Shown here piece after piece: positions 1 to 7,903 of a DNA stretch of 8,194 nucleotides. The position numbers were made by a program, and so were the translations under genes. The first letter of the stretch is position 1, and every line of letters begins with the position of its first letter. Under the pieces are notes generated by a model. It did not search any database and had not been told where the DNA came from. It was given only the letters and a program-made list of their open reading frames with translations. The stretch comes from Methanobacteriota archaeon. GTDB lineage: Archaea; Hydrothermarchaeota; Hydrothermarchaeia; Hydrothermarchaeales; JACRDW01. The stretch lies in assembly GCA_016212785.1 (NCBI GenBank), contig JACRDW010000008.1:1-8194 (forward strand), given 5' to 3'.

Positions 1-231
1 ATGATTCTGGAAAAGGGGTATAAGATAAACCTTAAACTGGTCAGGAAGAAACTTGCGGATGTGAAACAAAAATTTGAGGTTGAAAGAATTTTTAAAAATG
101 CTCAGAAGATCTACTCAAAGTGGGACATGGAGATAAGCCAATTGACGAACAAACCAGTAGAATTCATGACTGTAATAAAGAGATTGCAGAAGGAGTTCAA
201 ATATAAATCAAAGAGTCTTGCGCCAGGGTAG
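1..231 (+). CDS. hypothetical lysine-rich protein, possibly 5'-truncated
   Basis: This frame is open from the first base of the window to a TAG at 229-231 and gives 76 residues. I do not recognise the product. It is strongly basic (many Lys), looks mainly alpha-helical, and shows no Cys pairs, membrane segment or nucleotide-binding motif. An ATG coincides with base 1, so the true start may be upstream and this may be only the C-terminal end of a longer protein. The stretch is visibly richer in A and T than the neighbouring genes, which could mean a different origin. It converges with the zinc-ribbon gene, with only two bases between the stop codons. Being open over 231 bases in AT-rich DNA is modest support that it is real. 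Confidence 0.45.
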   Translation: MILEKGYKINLKLVRKKLADVKQKFEVERIFKNAQKIYSKWDMEISQLTNKPVEFMTVIKRLQKEFKYKSKSLAPG

Positions 232-233
232 CA

Positions 234-1016
234 CTATGAATAGAATTTTTCAAGCACTATTTCATAGATTCTCTTCCGCACGGTTTTTGTTTTCTGCACC
301 ACTCTCTTTTTTTCCACGTCCTGATAGCTCGTCACAGTCCTCTTTTTCTCCACGTCCTTGTATCCTGTCTTAACCTCCTTCCAGCTCCACTGCGCATTTA
401 TCTTCGCAATCATGTTCGTAAACCATGCCTTATTCTCAATTACGAATATATAGTCATCCGCATGGTCCGGAGTAAAAGAAAATTCAGATTTTTTTACATC
501 TTTCAGCGAAACGTAGGGTTTGTTTTCCGTGCCTTCCTTCCAGGCATTGAAGTTCTTCTTGTCGAATATGTAGAAGTTTATCTCATTGCCCGTAGCCTCT
601 GAAATCTCGCCAGTTATAATGTTCTGCGTCTTGCCTTCCGGGTCTATGTAGGAGAAGACATGCTTATAGCCTCTTGCAGGCACAGGTTCAAGACGGTCGC
701 CGAACAGTATCGTGCTCTTCGGCTCGGTAATCGTGTACGGTTCCTTTTCATAATAAGTTTCGACAGTTGTGACGGGCTCCTTCACGACATAGGTTTCTGT
801 AACTTCGTAAGTTTCCTTGGTATTCACAGGAGTCAGGAGAATCCCTATCAGAAGCAGTAGCCCAACAGTGAAACCAATCTTGAGTCTGCTCTTCGCAACG
901 CCAGCTCTTACCGGCTTTCTCTCTCCGACGCTAACTTTTTTCAGAGAACTCTCGCACTTTTTACAAAATACTTCGTCGTCTCCTATCTTGCTGCCGCATC
1001 TGGGACAGAATGGCAT
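234..1016 (-). CDS. zinc-ribbon membrane protein with emp24/GOLD-like domain
   Basis: The 260-residue product starts with a zinc ribbon (CPRC at 4-7, CKKC at 18-21) and a basic linker, followed by one hydrophobic segment at about 46-62. A region rich in Thr, Tyr and Glu (about 68-99) leads to a beta-rich domain at about 115-212, with the pattern FDKKNFNAW (151-159), then FSFTP (179-183) and DDYIFVIEN (187-195). That pattern resembles archaeal proteins annotated as emp24/GOLD-like. The C-terminus carries two imperfect 12-residue repeats of the form Y-x-DVEKKR-x-V (218-241), followed by a very basic tail. I infer a membrane-anchored protein with the ribbon inside the cell and the beta domain outside; its substrate or partner is unknown. 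No Shine-Dalgarno precedes the ATG, but a TATA box sits about 25-30 bases upstream, so it is probably read as a leaderless mRNA. Confidence 0.8.
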   Translation of the reverse strand: MPFCPRCGSKIGDDEVFCKKCESSLKKVSVGERKPVRAGVAKSRLKIGFTVGLLLLIGILLTPVNTKETYEVTETYVVKEPVTTVETYYEKEPYTITEPKSTILFGDRLEPVPARGYKHVFSYIDPEGKTQNIITGEISEATGNEINFYIFDKKNFNAWKEGTENKPYVSLKDVKKSEFSFTPDHADDYIFVIENKAWFTNMIAKINAQWSWKEVKTGYKDVEKKRTVTSYQDVEKKRVVQKTKTVRKRIYEIVLEKFYS

Positions 1017-1038
1017 GCACTAACTATCGTTTTGGCGC

Positions 1039-1050
1039 ATATTTAAAGTT
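1039..1050 (-). promoter_or_regulatory. TATA box for the zinc-ribbon gene (leaderless)
   Basis: On the minus strand this reads AACTTTAAATAT, a good archaeal TATA box with an A-rich stretch just upstream as expected for a BRE. Its centre is about 28 bases from the ATG at 1016, which puts the expected transcription start at or within a few bases of the start codon. It fills the 41-base gap behind the S-adenosylmethionine synthetase gene, so the zinc-ribbon gene is probably transcribed separately. The gap promoter shares the core AAACTTTAAAT. Confidence 0.6.
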
Positions 1051-1057
1051 TACCACT

Positions 1058-2263
1058 TCAAAAAGTTTGCAGCTCTCCGTTTATAACCATCTCAGAAATT
1101 TTGGTTATTTCAGACAGATGTATATCCACGATGCTCTCGCACTTCTGTTTCACTTTTTTGAAGCTATCTGAGCTGTTCATCAAAAGCTGAACATTTGCTG
1201 CCTTGGGCCGGTCTATCGGAGCCCCTATCTGGCTCAGCAGCTTTACGTATACTTCTCTTACGTCCTCGGCTACAGCAGCAATATCTTTTGCAATTTCAAG
1301 CGACAGGTGGTTGTAAAGCTTGCCGACGTGATTTATCGGATTTTTGCCTGCCGCCGCTTCCATCGACATGAACCTGTTGGTCGTAATTAATCCGTTAACT
1401 CTGTTGCCCCTGCCCACGCTGCCGTCGTCCCCCATTTCAGCAGAAGTGCCAATCACGGTAAGATAAACCGAACCTCTCTCGTAGTCGTCTGCGGTATTTA
1501 TCATGACTTCTACGTCTCTATTAGTAATTTTATTTGCAAGTTTCAGGATTTCTTCTCTCATGTTTTCCTTAACGCTTCGGTAGTGATCCAAGTCAGGAAT
1601 GTATTTCGAAACCATCGCATTTGCTATTGTGAGAGTAATGTTGTTGTTCTCCCGCAGCCCCATGACCTTTATGTCCTCTCCGCTCTCAGGGAATTTTTTC
1701 TTGAATTTTTCAGAGTTCATGAGCCTCTCCGTTTCCAGCACGAGTTTTTCCGTTTCTGAAAGCGGAGCGAAGGAAACTCCGAATGAGGTGTCGTTTGCCA
1801 GCGGTATCTCTAGCTTCCGCTTGAATACGTCTACCAGGTCAGCAGAACCCTGACCGATTCGTGAATCTATGACGACGTCATTGTCAACATCTAAGTTGCG
1901 CAGGGTCTTGCGCAGGTATTCTTTTGCTGCATGAATCGCAACTTTATTTACTGGCACCAGCTCGTTTCCGACCGTCGTTGTAGCTCTTCCTGAAAGCAGC
2001 ACATAGATTGGATTTAAAATCCTTCCTCCTCCGAATACCGGAGAAGCGCGCCCGCCCACGATTTCAACCTGGTCTGTGTTGTGGTGCAGTACTTTGCCGA
2101 AACTTTCCATGTATTCTCTGCACAGTGCCCTACTAACTGAGTCAGCGATTCCGTCTGCCAAGCTGTCGGGATGCCCCAGACCCTTTCTCTCAACGATTTC
2201 TATCTCCTGCTCCTCCACGGGAGTTCTCCTTACTTCTTCTACTACGATATTTCTCCTGACCAT
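1058..2263 (-). CDS. mat: S-adenosylmethionine synthetase, archaeal type
   Basis: This cytoplasmic enzyme makes S-adenosylmethionine from ATP and methionine, supplying the cell's methyl donor. The 401-residue length is typical of the archaeal family, which is distant from bacterial MetK. Recognisable segments are the N-terminal [17 protein letters not shown] (25-41), [12 protein letters not shown] (60-71), [16 protein letters not shown] (132-147), and the C-terminal run [17 protein letters not shown] (278-294) followed by [18 protein letters not shown] (301-318). All agree with the family and nothing appears missing. The ATG has a GAAGGAG Shine-Dalgarno with 8 bases between GGAG and the start. 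That site overlaps the stop codon of the upstream PLP enzyme, whose gene ends 13 bases away, so the two genes should be cotranscribed and translationally linked. Confidence 0.97.
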   Translation of the reverse strand: MVRRNIVVEEVRRTPVEEQEIEIVERKGLGHPDSLADGIADSVSRALCREYMESFGKVLHHNTDQVEIVGGRASPVFGGGRILNPIYVLLSGRATTTVGNELVPVNKVAIHAAKEYLRKTLRNLDVDNDVVIDSRIGQGSADLVDVFKRKLEIPLANDTSFGVSFAPLSETEKLVLETERLMNSEKFKKKFPESGEDIKVMGLRENNNITLTIANAMVSKYIPDLDHYRSVKENMREEILKLANKITNRDVEVMINTADDYERGSVYLTVIGTSAEMGDDGSVGRGNRVNGLITTNRFMSMEAAAGKNPINHVGKLYNHLSLEIAKDIAAVAEDVREVYVKLLSQIGAPIDRPKAANVQLLMNSSDSFKKVKQKCESIVDIHLSEITKISEMVINGELQTF

Positions 2264-2276
2264 ATGAACATCTCCT

Positions 2277-3266
2277 TCATTTATTTATGTCCATGCTTTT
2301 TAATATTTTCGCAATTTCGAGTATTTTCTCTTCACTCATCTCCAGTATGTCAAGCTTTTTCAGCTCGATTGCAGCGCCGTTTTTAAGAAATCGCTCGTAA
2401 GCCGGACAGGGGGTCAGAAGCGCTGCTCCGAATTCTGTTTTCAAGCCTTTTTCCCTTGCTTTCACGGCAAATTTTTTTGCATCTCCGCTGAGCTCGATTC
2501 CAACGCATATCCCGCGCTTATCGTTGTGTACAATGCCTCTTAACTCGTTCTTTAGCAGCTGCGCTGCTCTTGTTAAAGCTTTGATTGTCCTGCCTGCATT
2601 TTTCAGCTCCTCAACTATTCCTGCGCAGGTAACAGGGCTCACTCTGCATGCTTTAATTACGTCAGCAGCGTTGCCCAATATTTCCGGATTGTTCGTAGAA
2701 ATAAATCCGCCGTTTAAAACATTTAAGATTTTTGGTGCTCCGGTTGAGCAAACGATGACATCAGCATAGCTACCATCCGCAAGTTTATAATCGCCAATTG
2801 CTCCCGAGGCATCCTCGATGAGCAGGACTTCGTTTTCCTTGCACACCCTGGAAATTTCTCTAACATCCTGCTCAGCCATGTATCCTGCGAAAGAGGTTAT
2901 AAGCAGCGCCTTTGGTTTGTGCTTCTCCATTGCCCTACCTAGAACTTCGGGTTCTATCAGCCCTAAATTTGTTTCAACCTCGCACACCTCCAGTCCCAGA
3001 AGCCTTGGATAGCTCTTAAAACCTTTCCATCCCCCCTGGTCAGGAATCATCACTCTGCCGTTTATGCCCTTCAGCACTGCAAGTATTGCTGCGTTGCCGC
3101 TCGATACGAGCTTAACATGCCTGTGCTTTGTAACTTCGGAGATGGCGCGTATTGCTTTACGAGTTTCCTCATGCCTGGAGGCACAGCAAGCCTCACTTCC
3201 GAGTTTTAGCGCCGCAGCGCTCATGGCTTTTCTCGCTTCAAGACAAGGCTTTCTGTGCGGGAACAT
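2277..3266 (-). CDS. PLP-dependent DegT/DnrJ/EryC1-fold enzyme, substrate unknown
   Basis: The 329-residue product has the layout of a fold-type I PLP enzyme, closest in pattern to DegT/DnrJ/EryC1 aminotransferases. SSGNAA (55-60) would bind the cofactor phosphate. [12 protein letters not shown] (149-160) supplies Asp152 for the pyridine nitrogen. The segment [16 protein letters not shown] (173-188) places Lys179 where the Schiff-base lysine falls in the family. It contains at least ten Cys residues, including a CC pair at 27-28, which is high for this fold. The gene is first in an operon with S-adenosylmethionine synthetase, hinting at a role in sulfur amino acid or methyl metabolism, but that is inference. 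There is no Shine-Dalgarno before the ATG; a TATA box ends about 30 bases upstream, so the message is nearly leaderless. A lyase or a tRNA-linked activity cannot be excluded. Confidence 0.85.
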   Translation of the reverse strand: MFPHRKPCLEARKAMSAAALKLGSEACCASRHEETRKAIRAISEVTKHRHVKLVSSGNAAILAVLKGINGRVMIPDQGGWKGFKSYPRLLGLEVCEVETNLGLIEPEVLGRAMEKHKPKALLITSFAGYMAEQDVREISRVCKENEVLLIEDASGAIGDYKLADGSYADVIVCSTGAPKILNVLNGGFISTNNPEILGNAADVIKACRVSPVTCAGIVEELKNAGRTIKALTRAAQLLKNELRGIVHNDKRGICVGIELSGDAKKFAVKAREKGLKTEFGAALLTPCPAYERFLKNGAAIELKKLDILEMSEEKILEIAKILKSMDINK

Positions 3267-3288
3267 GTGTATCGCAGGAAATTATGCC

Positions 3289-3305
3289 TATGCGTGCATA
3301 TAAAG
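3289..3305 (-). promoter_or_regulatory. TATA box and palindrome upstream of the PLP enzyme operon
   Basis: The minus strand reads CTTTATATG at 3305-3297, a TATA box about 30-35 bases before the ATG at 3266. The predicted start of transcription is near 3275, giving a leader of about 9 bases. The overlapping palindrome TATGC-GT-GCATA (3289-3300) lies between the TATA box and the expected start and could be a repressor site. The operator role is speculative; the TATA box is moderately supported. Confidence 0.5.
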
Positions 3306-3314
3306 AATCCGAAA

Positions 3315-3353
3315 CTTTTTTATGTTATCCTGACTCATGACAGTCAGAGGTGA
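3315..3353 (+). promoter_or_regulatory. adenylate kinase promoter region with inverted repeat and Shine-Dalgarno
   Basis: A T-rich TATA-like box (CTTTTTTATG, 3315-3324) lies on the strand of adenylate kinase. A 6-bp inverted repeat, CTGACT (3330-3335) and AGTCAG (3342-3347), follows. Its right arm runs into the Shine-Dalgarno GAGGTGA (3347-3353), which is 4 bases from the ATG at 3358. The inverted repeat could be an operator or a small mRNA hairpin limiting access to the ribosome site. The Shine-Dalgarno is clear and decides the start; the TATA box and operator are weaker. Confidence 0.45.
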
Positions 3354-3357
3354 ACAG

Positions 3358-3993
3358 ATGAAACTGATACTTTTAGGCGCTCCTGGCGCTGGAAAGGGCA
3401 CCCAGGCCCAGAAACTGGTGAAGCGCTTCAAAATACCCCAGATATCAACCGGAGACCTCCTAAGGGCAGCCGTTGCCAGCGGAACTGACCTTGGCAGACA
3501 TGCTAATGAATACATGACTGCCGGCAAGCTTGTCCCAGATGGGATTGTCATAGGTCTAATCCAAGAGCGGCTCAAAGAGGATGATTGTAAAAATGGTTTC
3601 ATACTGGACGGATTTCCCAGGACGATAGCCCAGGCAGAGAAGCTCAAAGATATCACAGACATCGATGCTGTGGTTAACGTAGATGTGGATACCTCTATCC
3701 TGGTTGAGAGACTCACCGGCCGCAGGACATGCAAAAACTGCAATGCCGTGTTCCATACGGTTTTCAATCCTCCGAAAGAAGAGGGTGTGTGTGATGCCTG
3801 CGGAGGTGAACTCTATCAGAGAGCCGATGACAACGAGGAAACTGTGAGAAACAGGATAGATACCTATAATAAGAACACAGCCCCCCTGATATATTACTAT
3901 AAAGATTCGGGGAAGCTTCGGAACGTAGACGGCCGGGGGGGCATCGACGGGATATTCCAGAACATCCTGAAGGTCGTTAAAACGGTATCGTAA
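3358..3993 (+). CDS. adk: adenylate kinase with zinc-binding LID
   Basis: The enzyme interconverts ATP + AMP and two ADP in the cytoplasm, balancing adenine nucleotides. The 211-residue product shows the P-loop GAPGAGKGT (8-16), the AMP-site motif STGDLLR (30-36), DGFPRT (84-89), and a long LID domain. The LID carries four Cys as C125-x2-C128 and C145-x2-C148, which bind zinc in this subgroup. [14 protein letters not shown] (154-167) holds conserved LID arginines. This is the long, bacterial-like form found in part of the Euryarchaeota, not the short archaeal trimeric form. I chose the start at 3358 because a strong GAGGTGA site precedes it and the family begins [10 protein letters not shown]; an ATG seven codons upstream is less likely. 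Its last 17 bases overlap the 3' end of the convergent histidine kinase gene. Confidence 0.97.
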   Translation: MKLILLGAPGAGKGTQAQKLVKRFKIPQISTGDLLRAAVASGTDLGRHANEYMTAGKLVPDGIVIGLIQERLKEDDCKNGFILDGFPRTIAQAEKLKDITDIDAVVNVDVDTSILVERLTGRRTCKNCNAVFHTVFNPPKEEGVCDACGGELYQRADDNEETVRNRIDTYNKNTAPLIYYYKDSGKLRNVDGRGGIDGIFQNILKVVKTVS

Positions 3994-4915
3994 ACGTAAA
4001 CCTGCTTCCTTTGCCTAACTCGCTCTCAGCCCAGATTTTGCCGCCGTGAGCTTCCACGATTTCCTTCGCAACAGCCAAGCCTAGACCAGCACCGCCGTAC
4101 CTCCTGGTAGAAGAGGCATCAGCCTGATAAAACCTCTCAAAAACTTTTGATAAATGCTCTTTAGCAATTCCTATTCCGGCATCGCTGACGCTCACCTCCG
4201 CAAACTCTCCCCTTCGTTTTGCTTCAATCAAAACCTCCCCGCCCTCTTTGCTGAACTTTATCGCATTGTCGATAAGATTCGAAAGCACGTGGCGCAGCTC
4301 GTTGAAGTCAGCCTTCACTTCCAGGCTCTCGGGAATAGAGGTTTTTACTTTAACATCGCTCTTCACAGCAATTGGCAGCATCTCGAATACGACTGCCTCA
4401 ACAGCCTGCTTTAAATCAATGCTCTCAAACTCCAGCTTTAGTGCCCCCCTCTCAATCCTTGCGACGTCTATTAAATCGCCGACGATTCTGTTCTGTTTGA
4501 GCAGTGCATTCCTGCCCATTGCAAGCAGCTCTTTTCTTTTTTTCTCATCCGTTTCTTCAAGTGCAAGTTCGATTGCGCTCTTGCATATTGTTATGGGTGT
4601 CCTGAGCTCGTGTGAAACGTTTGCTACTATGTTGCCCTTCAACTCGTCGAGGGATTTGAGCTCTTCGTAGGCATGCTGGAGTTCTTCGTGGGATTCCTTC
4701 AGCTCTCTCTGCAGCGCAATTTTCTTCTCTGCGAGGTAGCCAAAGTACATAGAGGCAATAGGTGCTCCAAGCATGAATACGTAAATTAGTTGCACTAGAG
4801 GAACCGAGGGTTGCTCGGAGTACTCGTGCACGATAAAGCACATTAGCACTACCCACCCGCTCACACCTAGCGAATAGCTGAGCCAGTGCTCCCTGATGTA
4901 CGCTGCAATTTTCAA
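3977..4915 (-). CDS. membrane histidine kinase, no separate sensor domain
   Basis: The 312-residue product has two membrane segments (about 11-29 and 38-60) joined by a loop of under ten residues, then a coiled coil (about 62-92). The kinase core follows: H-box [10 protein letters not shown] with the phosphorylated His102, N-box with Asn213 and Asn217, G1 DAGIGI (245-250), F-box FERFYQ (259-264) and G2 GGAGLGL (274-280). All key residues are present. There is no PAS, GAF or sizeable external domain, so it may sense the membrane or a partner protein. The start is TTG: TTGA overlaps the stop of the upstream gene, AAGGAG lies 8 bases before it, and no ATG occurs in frame before residue 25. Its likely partner is the receiver protein two genes upstream. 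Confidence 0.93.
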   Translation of the reverse strand: MKIAAYIREHWLSYSLGVSGWVVLMCFIVHEYSEQPSVPLVQLIYVFMLGAPIASMYFGYLAEKKIALQRELKESHEELQHAYEELKSLDELKGNIVANVSHELRTPITICKSAIELALEETDEKKRKELLAMGRNALLKQNRIVGDLIDVARIERGALKLEFESIDLKQAVEAVVFEMLPIAVKSDVKVKTSIPESLEVKADFNELRHVLSNLIDNAIKFSKEGGEVLIEAKRRGEFAEVSVSDAGIGIAKEHLSKVFERFYQADASSTRRYGGAGLGLAVAKEIVEAHGGKIWAESELGKGSRFTFTIPF

Positions 4916-6123
4916 AATTTATTCTCCTTCAGTTTGTGCTTTACGAGCAGTTCATCAGCCCAGTTTATTGCGTCCGCAAGGGGCAGCTCATCCACCAGAA
5001 AGACGAATGCTATCTCGCTTATCATTCTCTTCAAATCTTCCCTGCTCATTTCCCTCTCAGTCTCTACGTACTCTGCCAGAACGGTTTGAAGCACTTCGCC
5101 CGCCTTCCGCTTGCCCAGAATCAGCTCCACGGAAGCCCAGGTATCGGTTATAGTGCTAACAAGCACATAACTGCCGCTCTTCTTCATCAGCTCCAGATAC
5201 CAGCCGTATTTTTTAAGCCAGGCTGAACCTGAAATTCGGGGCCTGTGTTTAGCGCTTTTTTTGACTACCCTGTCCCCGATTTTCTTGAGCATTCTGTCTA
5301 TTTCCCTACCCATATCAGAGACGTAGTACGTGCCTTCCCTGTCCTGCTCGACTACGCCAGACTCCTTGAGTATCTTCAAATGAAAGCTCAGCTTGGGCGG
5401 AACCGTGTATCCGAGTTTTTTGTACAGCTCTGCAAAGCTCGACTTGCCCACCTGCCTTAAAAAGTTGAGTATGTCCTTCCTTTTTGGATTTGAAACAGCT
5501 TTAACAATGTACTCCGTGCGAAGATTTGCAAGCTGCTCCCTAACGGCCCTCTTCTGCTCCTCGCTTATCTTACCAGCTCCCAGAAGTAGTACCGAGCTGC
5601 TTGGAGCTACTTTCTCGTTCAGCTCGACAAGTGCGTCTAAAAATTCTGCGAGAGTGTTTCTCTCTATTAGATGCTCCAGGGAATCGACAAGCACAATGCC
5701 GTCTCCGGTATTCTGCACAAACTCCTGAATTTCTGTTTTAAGCTTGTCCAGTCCCTCAATATTTCTTACGTTTTCAAGCATGTACTTCTGCCCGACTGCG
5801 CTTGGATTCTCCTTGGTAAGCAGCAAGCCCTCGCCACCGCTGAAAACAAGCTTGGCAAAAGTCAGGGCAGCGTCTGCGTCCTCGATCAAATAAGTGACGC
5901 CCTGCCCGAATTCCACTTCCGGCTTGAAAACCAGACACTTATCTATCGAGTTCCTTCTTTTTTTGCAGAACTTCACCCTTTCGCAGGAAAAGCAGTCTAA
6001 ATTTTTTTCGGCAGCGCAGAGATACGCCTCGCAGTATGTGCGCTTTTCATCTTTGAGGCACCCGAGGCACTGGGCATCTCGAAACTGGTCGCAAATCTCG
6101 CAGTTTATGCCGCAAACACTCAT
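4912..6123 (-). CDS. Cys-cluster / DUF835 / winged-helix regulator
   Basis: The 403-residue product appears to have four parts. Residues 4-63 contain eleven Cys in pairs such as CEIC, CLGC and CFSC, recalling DUF3795-like metal-binding clusters. Residues about 73-210 match the archaeal DUF835 pattern ([15 protein letters not shown] near the start, [14 protein letters not shown] at 143-156). Residues about 211-285 form an ArsR-like winged helix ([35 protein letters not shown]). The last 100 residues form an unrecognised domain. I infer a DNA-binding regulator whose activity is set by a metal or redox cluster or by the DUF835 domain. It sits between the receiver and the histidine kinase, overlapping both by ATGA and TTGA junctions. 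The start at 6123 is chosen over an ATG at 6144 because GAAGGAG lies just before it. Confidence 0.88.
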   Translation of the reverse strand: MSVCGINCEICDQFRDAQCLGCLKDEKRTYCEAYLCAAEKNLDCFSCERVKFCKKRRNSIDKCLVFKPEVEFGQGVTYLIEDADAALTFAKLVFSGGEGLLLTKENPSAVGQKYMLENVRNIEGLDKLKTEIQEFVQNTGDGIVLVDSLEHLIERNTLAEFLDALVELNEKVAPSSSVLLLGAGKISEEQKRAVREQLANLRTEYIVKAVSNPKRKDILNFLRQVGKSSFAELYKKLGYTVPPKLSFHLKILKESGVVEQDREGTYYVSDMGREIDRMLKKIGDRVVKKSAKHRPRISGSAWLKKYGWYLELMKKSGSYVLVSTITDTWASVELILGKRKAGEVLQTVLAEYVETEREMSREDLKRMISEIAFVFLVDELPLADAINWADELLVKHKLKENKF

Positions 6124-6491
6124 ACTACTCCTTCTGTGAGCCACCTAACAACTTTTACTAATTCTTTTCTGTCTATTGGCTTGACTATGTACGCATCGCA
6201 CTTCGCATCCTGAAAGCTTCTTATTTTATCCTCTTTTTCGTATTTCACGGTGAGCATTGCGACAGGAATCTGCCTTGTCTTCGGATTCTGCTTGAGCTTT
6301 TTCGTCGTCTCCCAGCCGTTCAAGCCGGGCATCATTATGTCCATCAAAATCAGCTTCGGCTTCTCTTTTTCGACTTTATTGAGGCATTCTTCTCCGCTTA
6401 GGCATCCTATGACTTCGTAGCCCTCTGCGCCCAGCATCTCCTCCACGAGTCTCAATATATCCGGCTCGTCGTCCACGACCATTACCTTCAT
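6120..6491 (-). CDS. single-domain response regulator (receiver only)
   Basis: The 123-residue product is a complete CheY-like receiver with nothing attached. The acidic pair is Asp7-Asp8 in MVVDDEP, the phosphorylated Asp51 lies in LILMDIMMPG, Thr81 is the switch residue in MLTVK, and Lys104 is in VKPID. Phosphate would come from the histidine kinase encoded two genes downstream. With no output domain of its own, it probably acts through a partner; the winged-helix protein encoded directly after it is the obvious candidate. The ATG at 6491 follows AAAAGGAG with ten bases between, and the Shine-Dalgarno lies inside the 78-bp repeat. The stop codon overlaps the next start as ATGA. An extension to a TTG at 6608 would run through the repeat and is not supported. 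Confidence 0.93.
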   Translation of the reverse strand: MKVMVVDDEPDILRLVEEMLGAEGYEVIGCLSGEECLNKVEKEKPKLILMDIMMPGLNGWETTKKLKQNPKTRQIPVAMLTVKYEKEDKIRSFQDAKCDAYIVKPIDRKELVKVVRWLTEGVV

Positions 6492-6499
6492 TTTCAATC

Positions 6500-6577
6500 C
6501 ACTCCTTTTGTCAGCCTCCTCGAAGCTTCGTCCTTCGGACTTGCTTCTCGTCGCCCGACACTGCTGACAAGCGTCGT
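6500..6577 (-). repeat. 78-bp repeat copy 2, leader of the receiver gene
   Basis: This copy is identical over 78 bases to 7729-7806. Both copies are oriented the same way and lie directly upstream of a gene, with the repeat's own AAAAGGAG serving as the Shine-Dalgarno. On the minus strand 63 bases (6570 to 6508) can fold into a three-way junction. P1 is TTGTCAGC paired with GCTGACAA, P2 is TGTC/GACG with loop GGGC, and P3 is GAAGC/GCTTC containing GTCC-GAA-GGAC. I cannot tell from this window whether it is a regulatory RNA, a MITE-like element or both. Confidence 0.9.
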
Positions 6578-6645
6578 GTCTTGACCCATGTTGTACTTGC
6601 TCTCGCAAGTAATTTTCCCCGAGGGCTTTTTTTAAAAGGGCTCAT
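6511..6645 (-). CDS. possible 44-residue basic peptide upstream of the receiver
   Basis: An ATG at 6645 is preceded by AAAAGGGGTGGATTGAAA, nearly the same leader as the receiver start (26 of 28 bases match between 6642-6669 and 6488-6515). The frame runs 44 codons to a TGA at 6511-6513, about 19 bases before the receiver ATG. The peptide is very basic and has no known domain. The second half of the frame is encoded by the 78-bp repeat, and its first codons overlap a TATA-like run, so it may be a leader peptide, a relic of a duplicated leader, or not translated at all. Confidence 0.25.
   Translation of the reverse strand: MSPFKKSPRGKLLARASTTWVKTRRLSAVSGDEKQVRRTKLRGG
6594..6611 (-). other. hairpin with GAGA tetraloop
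   Basis: TACTTGC and GCAAGTA form a perfect 7-bp stem closing a GAGA loop on the minus strand, a GNRA-type loop. It lies between the TATA-like run at 6626-6638 and the 78-bp repeat, close to where a transcript from that promoter would begin. This parallels the inverted repeat ahead of the gap copy of the repeat. Confidence 0.5.
6626..6638 (-). promoter_or_regulatory. possible internal TATA box for the receiver gene
   Basis: The minus strand reads CTTTTAAAAAAAG within two copies of AGCCCT. A start about 26 bases downstream would fall near 6605 and give the receiver gene its own leader of roughly 115 bases containing one hairpin and the 78-bp element. The match to a TATA box is only fair and the run is also explained as Lys/Phe codons of the possible small peptide. 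Confidence 0.3.
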
Positions 6646-6662
6646 TTTCAATCCACCCCTTT

Positions 6663-6683
6663 TCTCAGCACTTCGTGCCGAGA
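6663..6683 (-). other. 9-bp hairpin with GAA loop downstream of gap
   Basis: On the minus strand TCTCGGCAC-GAA-GTGCTGAGA forms a nine-pair stem with one G-U wobble. It ends right before the AAAAGGGG Shine-Dalgarno-like leader of the possible small peptide, the same arrangement as the repeat's closing stem before AAAAGGAG. It could slow transcription, process the message between gap and the receiver gene, or shield the ribosome site. Confidence 0.5.
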
Positions 6684-6690
6684 CCCTGTT

Positions 6691-7806
<1,116 letters not shown>

Positions 7807-7822
7807 TCTCGACCAAAATGCG

Positions 7823-7864
7823 GACGTAGGAGTCAAATAGGTTGACATTAATGACTCCTACGTC
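7823..7864. promoter_or_regulatory. 12-bp perfect inverted repeat at the predicted gap transcription start
   Basis: GACGTAGGAGTC (7823-7834) and GACTCCTACGTC (7853-7864) are exact reverse complements separated by 18 bases. The arm centres are 30 bases apart, about three helical turns. The right arm coincides with the transcription start predicted from the TATA box at 7884-7892. It could be a repressor operator, or a strong hairpin at the very 5' end of the gap mRNA. It could less likely be the 3' end hairpin of the TOPRIM gene. Confidence 0.7.
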
Positions 7865-7883
7865 AGTTTATCAGACCTCTTTG

Positions 7884-7892
7884 AATTTAAAG
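7884..7892 (-). promoter_or_regulatory. TATA box for gap
   Basis: The minus strand reads CTTTAAATT with AAAAA just upstream, a good BRE/TATA arrangement in the 182-base gap between the TOPRIM gene and gap. Expected transcription start is near 7862. The core AAACTTTAAAT is shared with the zinc-ribbon gene promoter at 1039-1050. Confidence 0.55.
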
Positions 7893-7903
7893 TTTTTGAA
7901 TGT

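Noticed and set aside
3337..3357. Seven-codon longer adenylate kinase
   Set aside because: The strong GAGGTGA site fits the start at 3358 and the family begins at [10 protein letters not shown].
3288..3767. 159-codon open frame on the minus strand within adenylate kinase
   Set aside because: It is antisense to a gene with all family motifs, and its product shows no recognisable domain.
4248..4670. 140-codon open frame on the plus strand within the histidine kinase
   Set aside because: It is antisense to the kinase core, Ser/Phe-rich as expected from a reverse reading, with no ribosome site or domain.
6124..6144. Upstream ATG for the DUF835 protein
   Set aside because: It lies inside the receiver gene with no ribosome site, while the ATG at 6123 follows GAAGGAG and forms the ATGA overlap.
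6500..6577. MITE or insertion-sequence remnant with TTGTCAGC/GCTGACAA ends
   Set aside because: The 8-bp inverted ends could be transposon ends, but I see no target-site duplication around either copy, and both copies end in a functional Shine-Dalgarno. I kept it as a repeat of undecided nature.
6492..6608. N-terminal extension of the receiver from a TTG at 6608
   Set aside because: The extra 39 codons run through the 78-bp repeat, show no receiver-family similarity, and the start at 6491 has a proper Shine-Dalgarno and begins exactly at the receiver fold.
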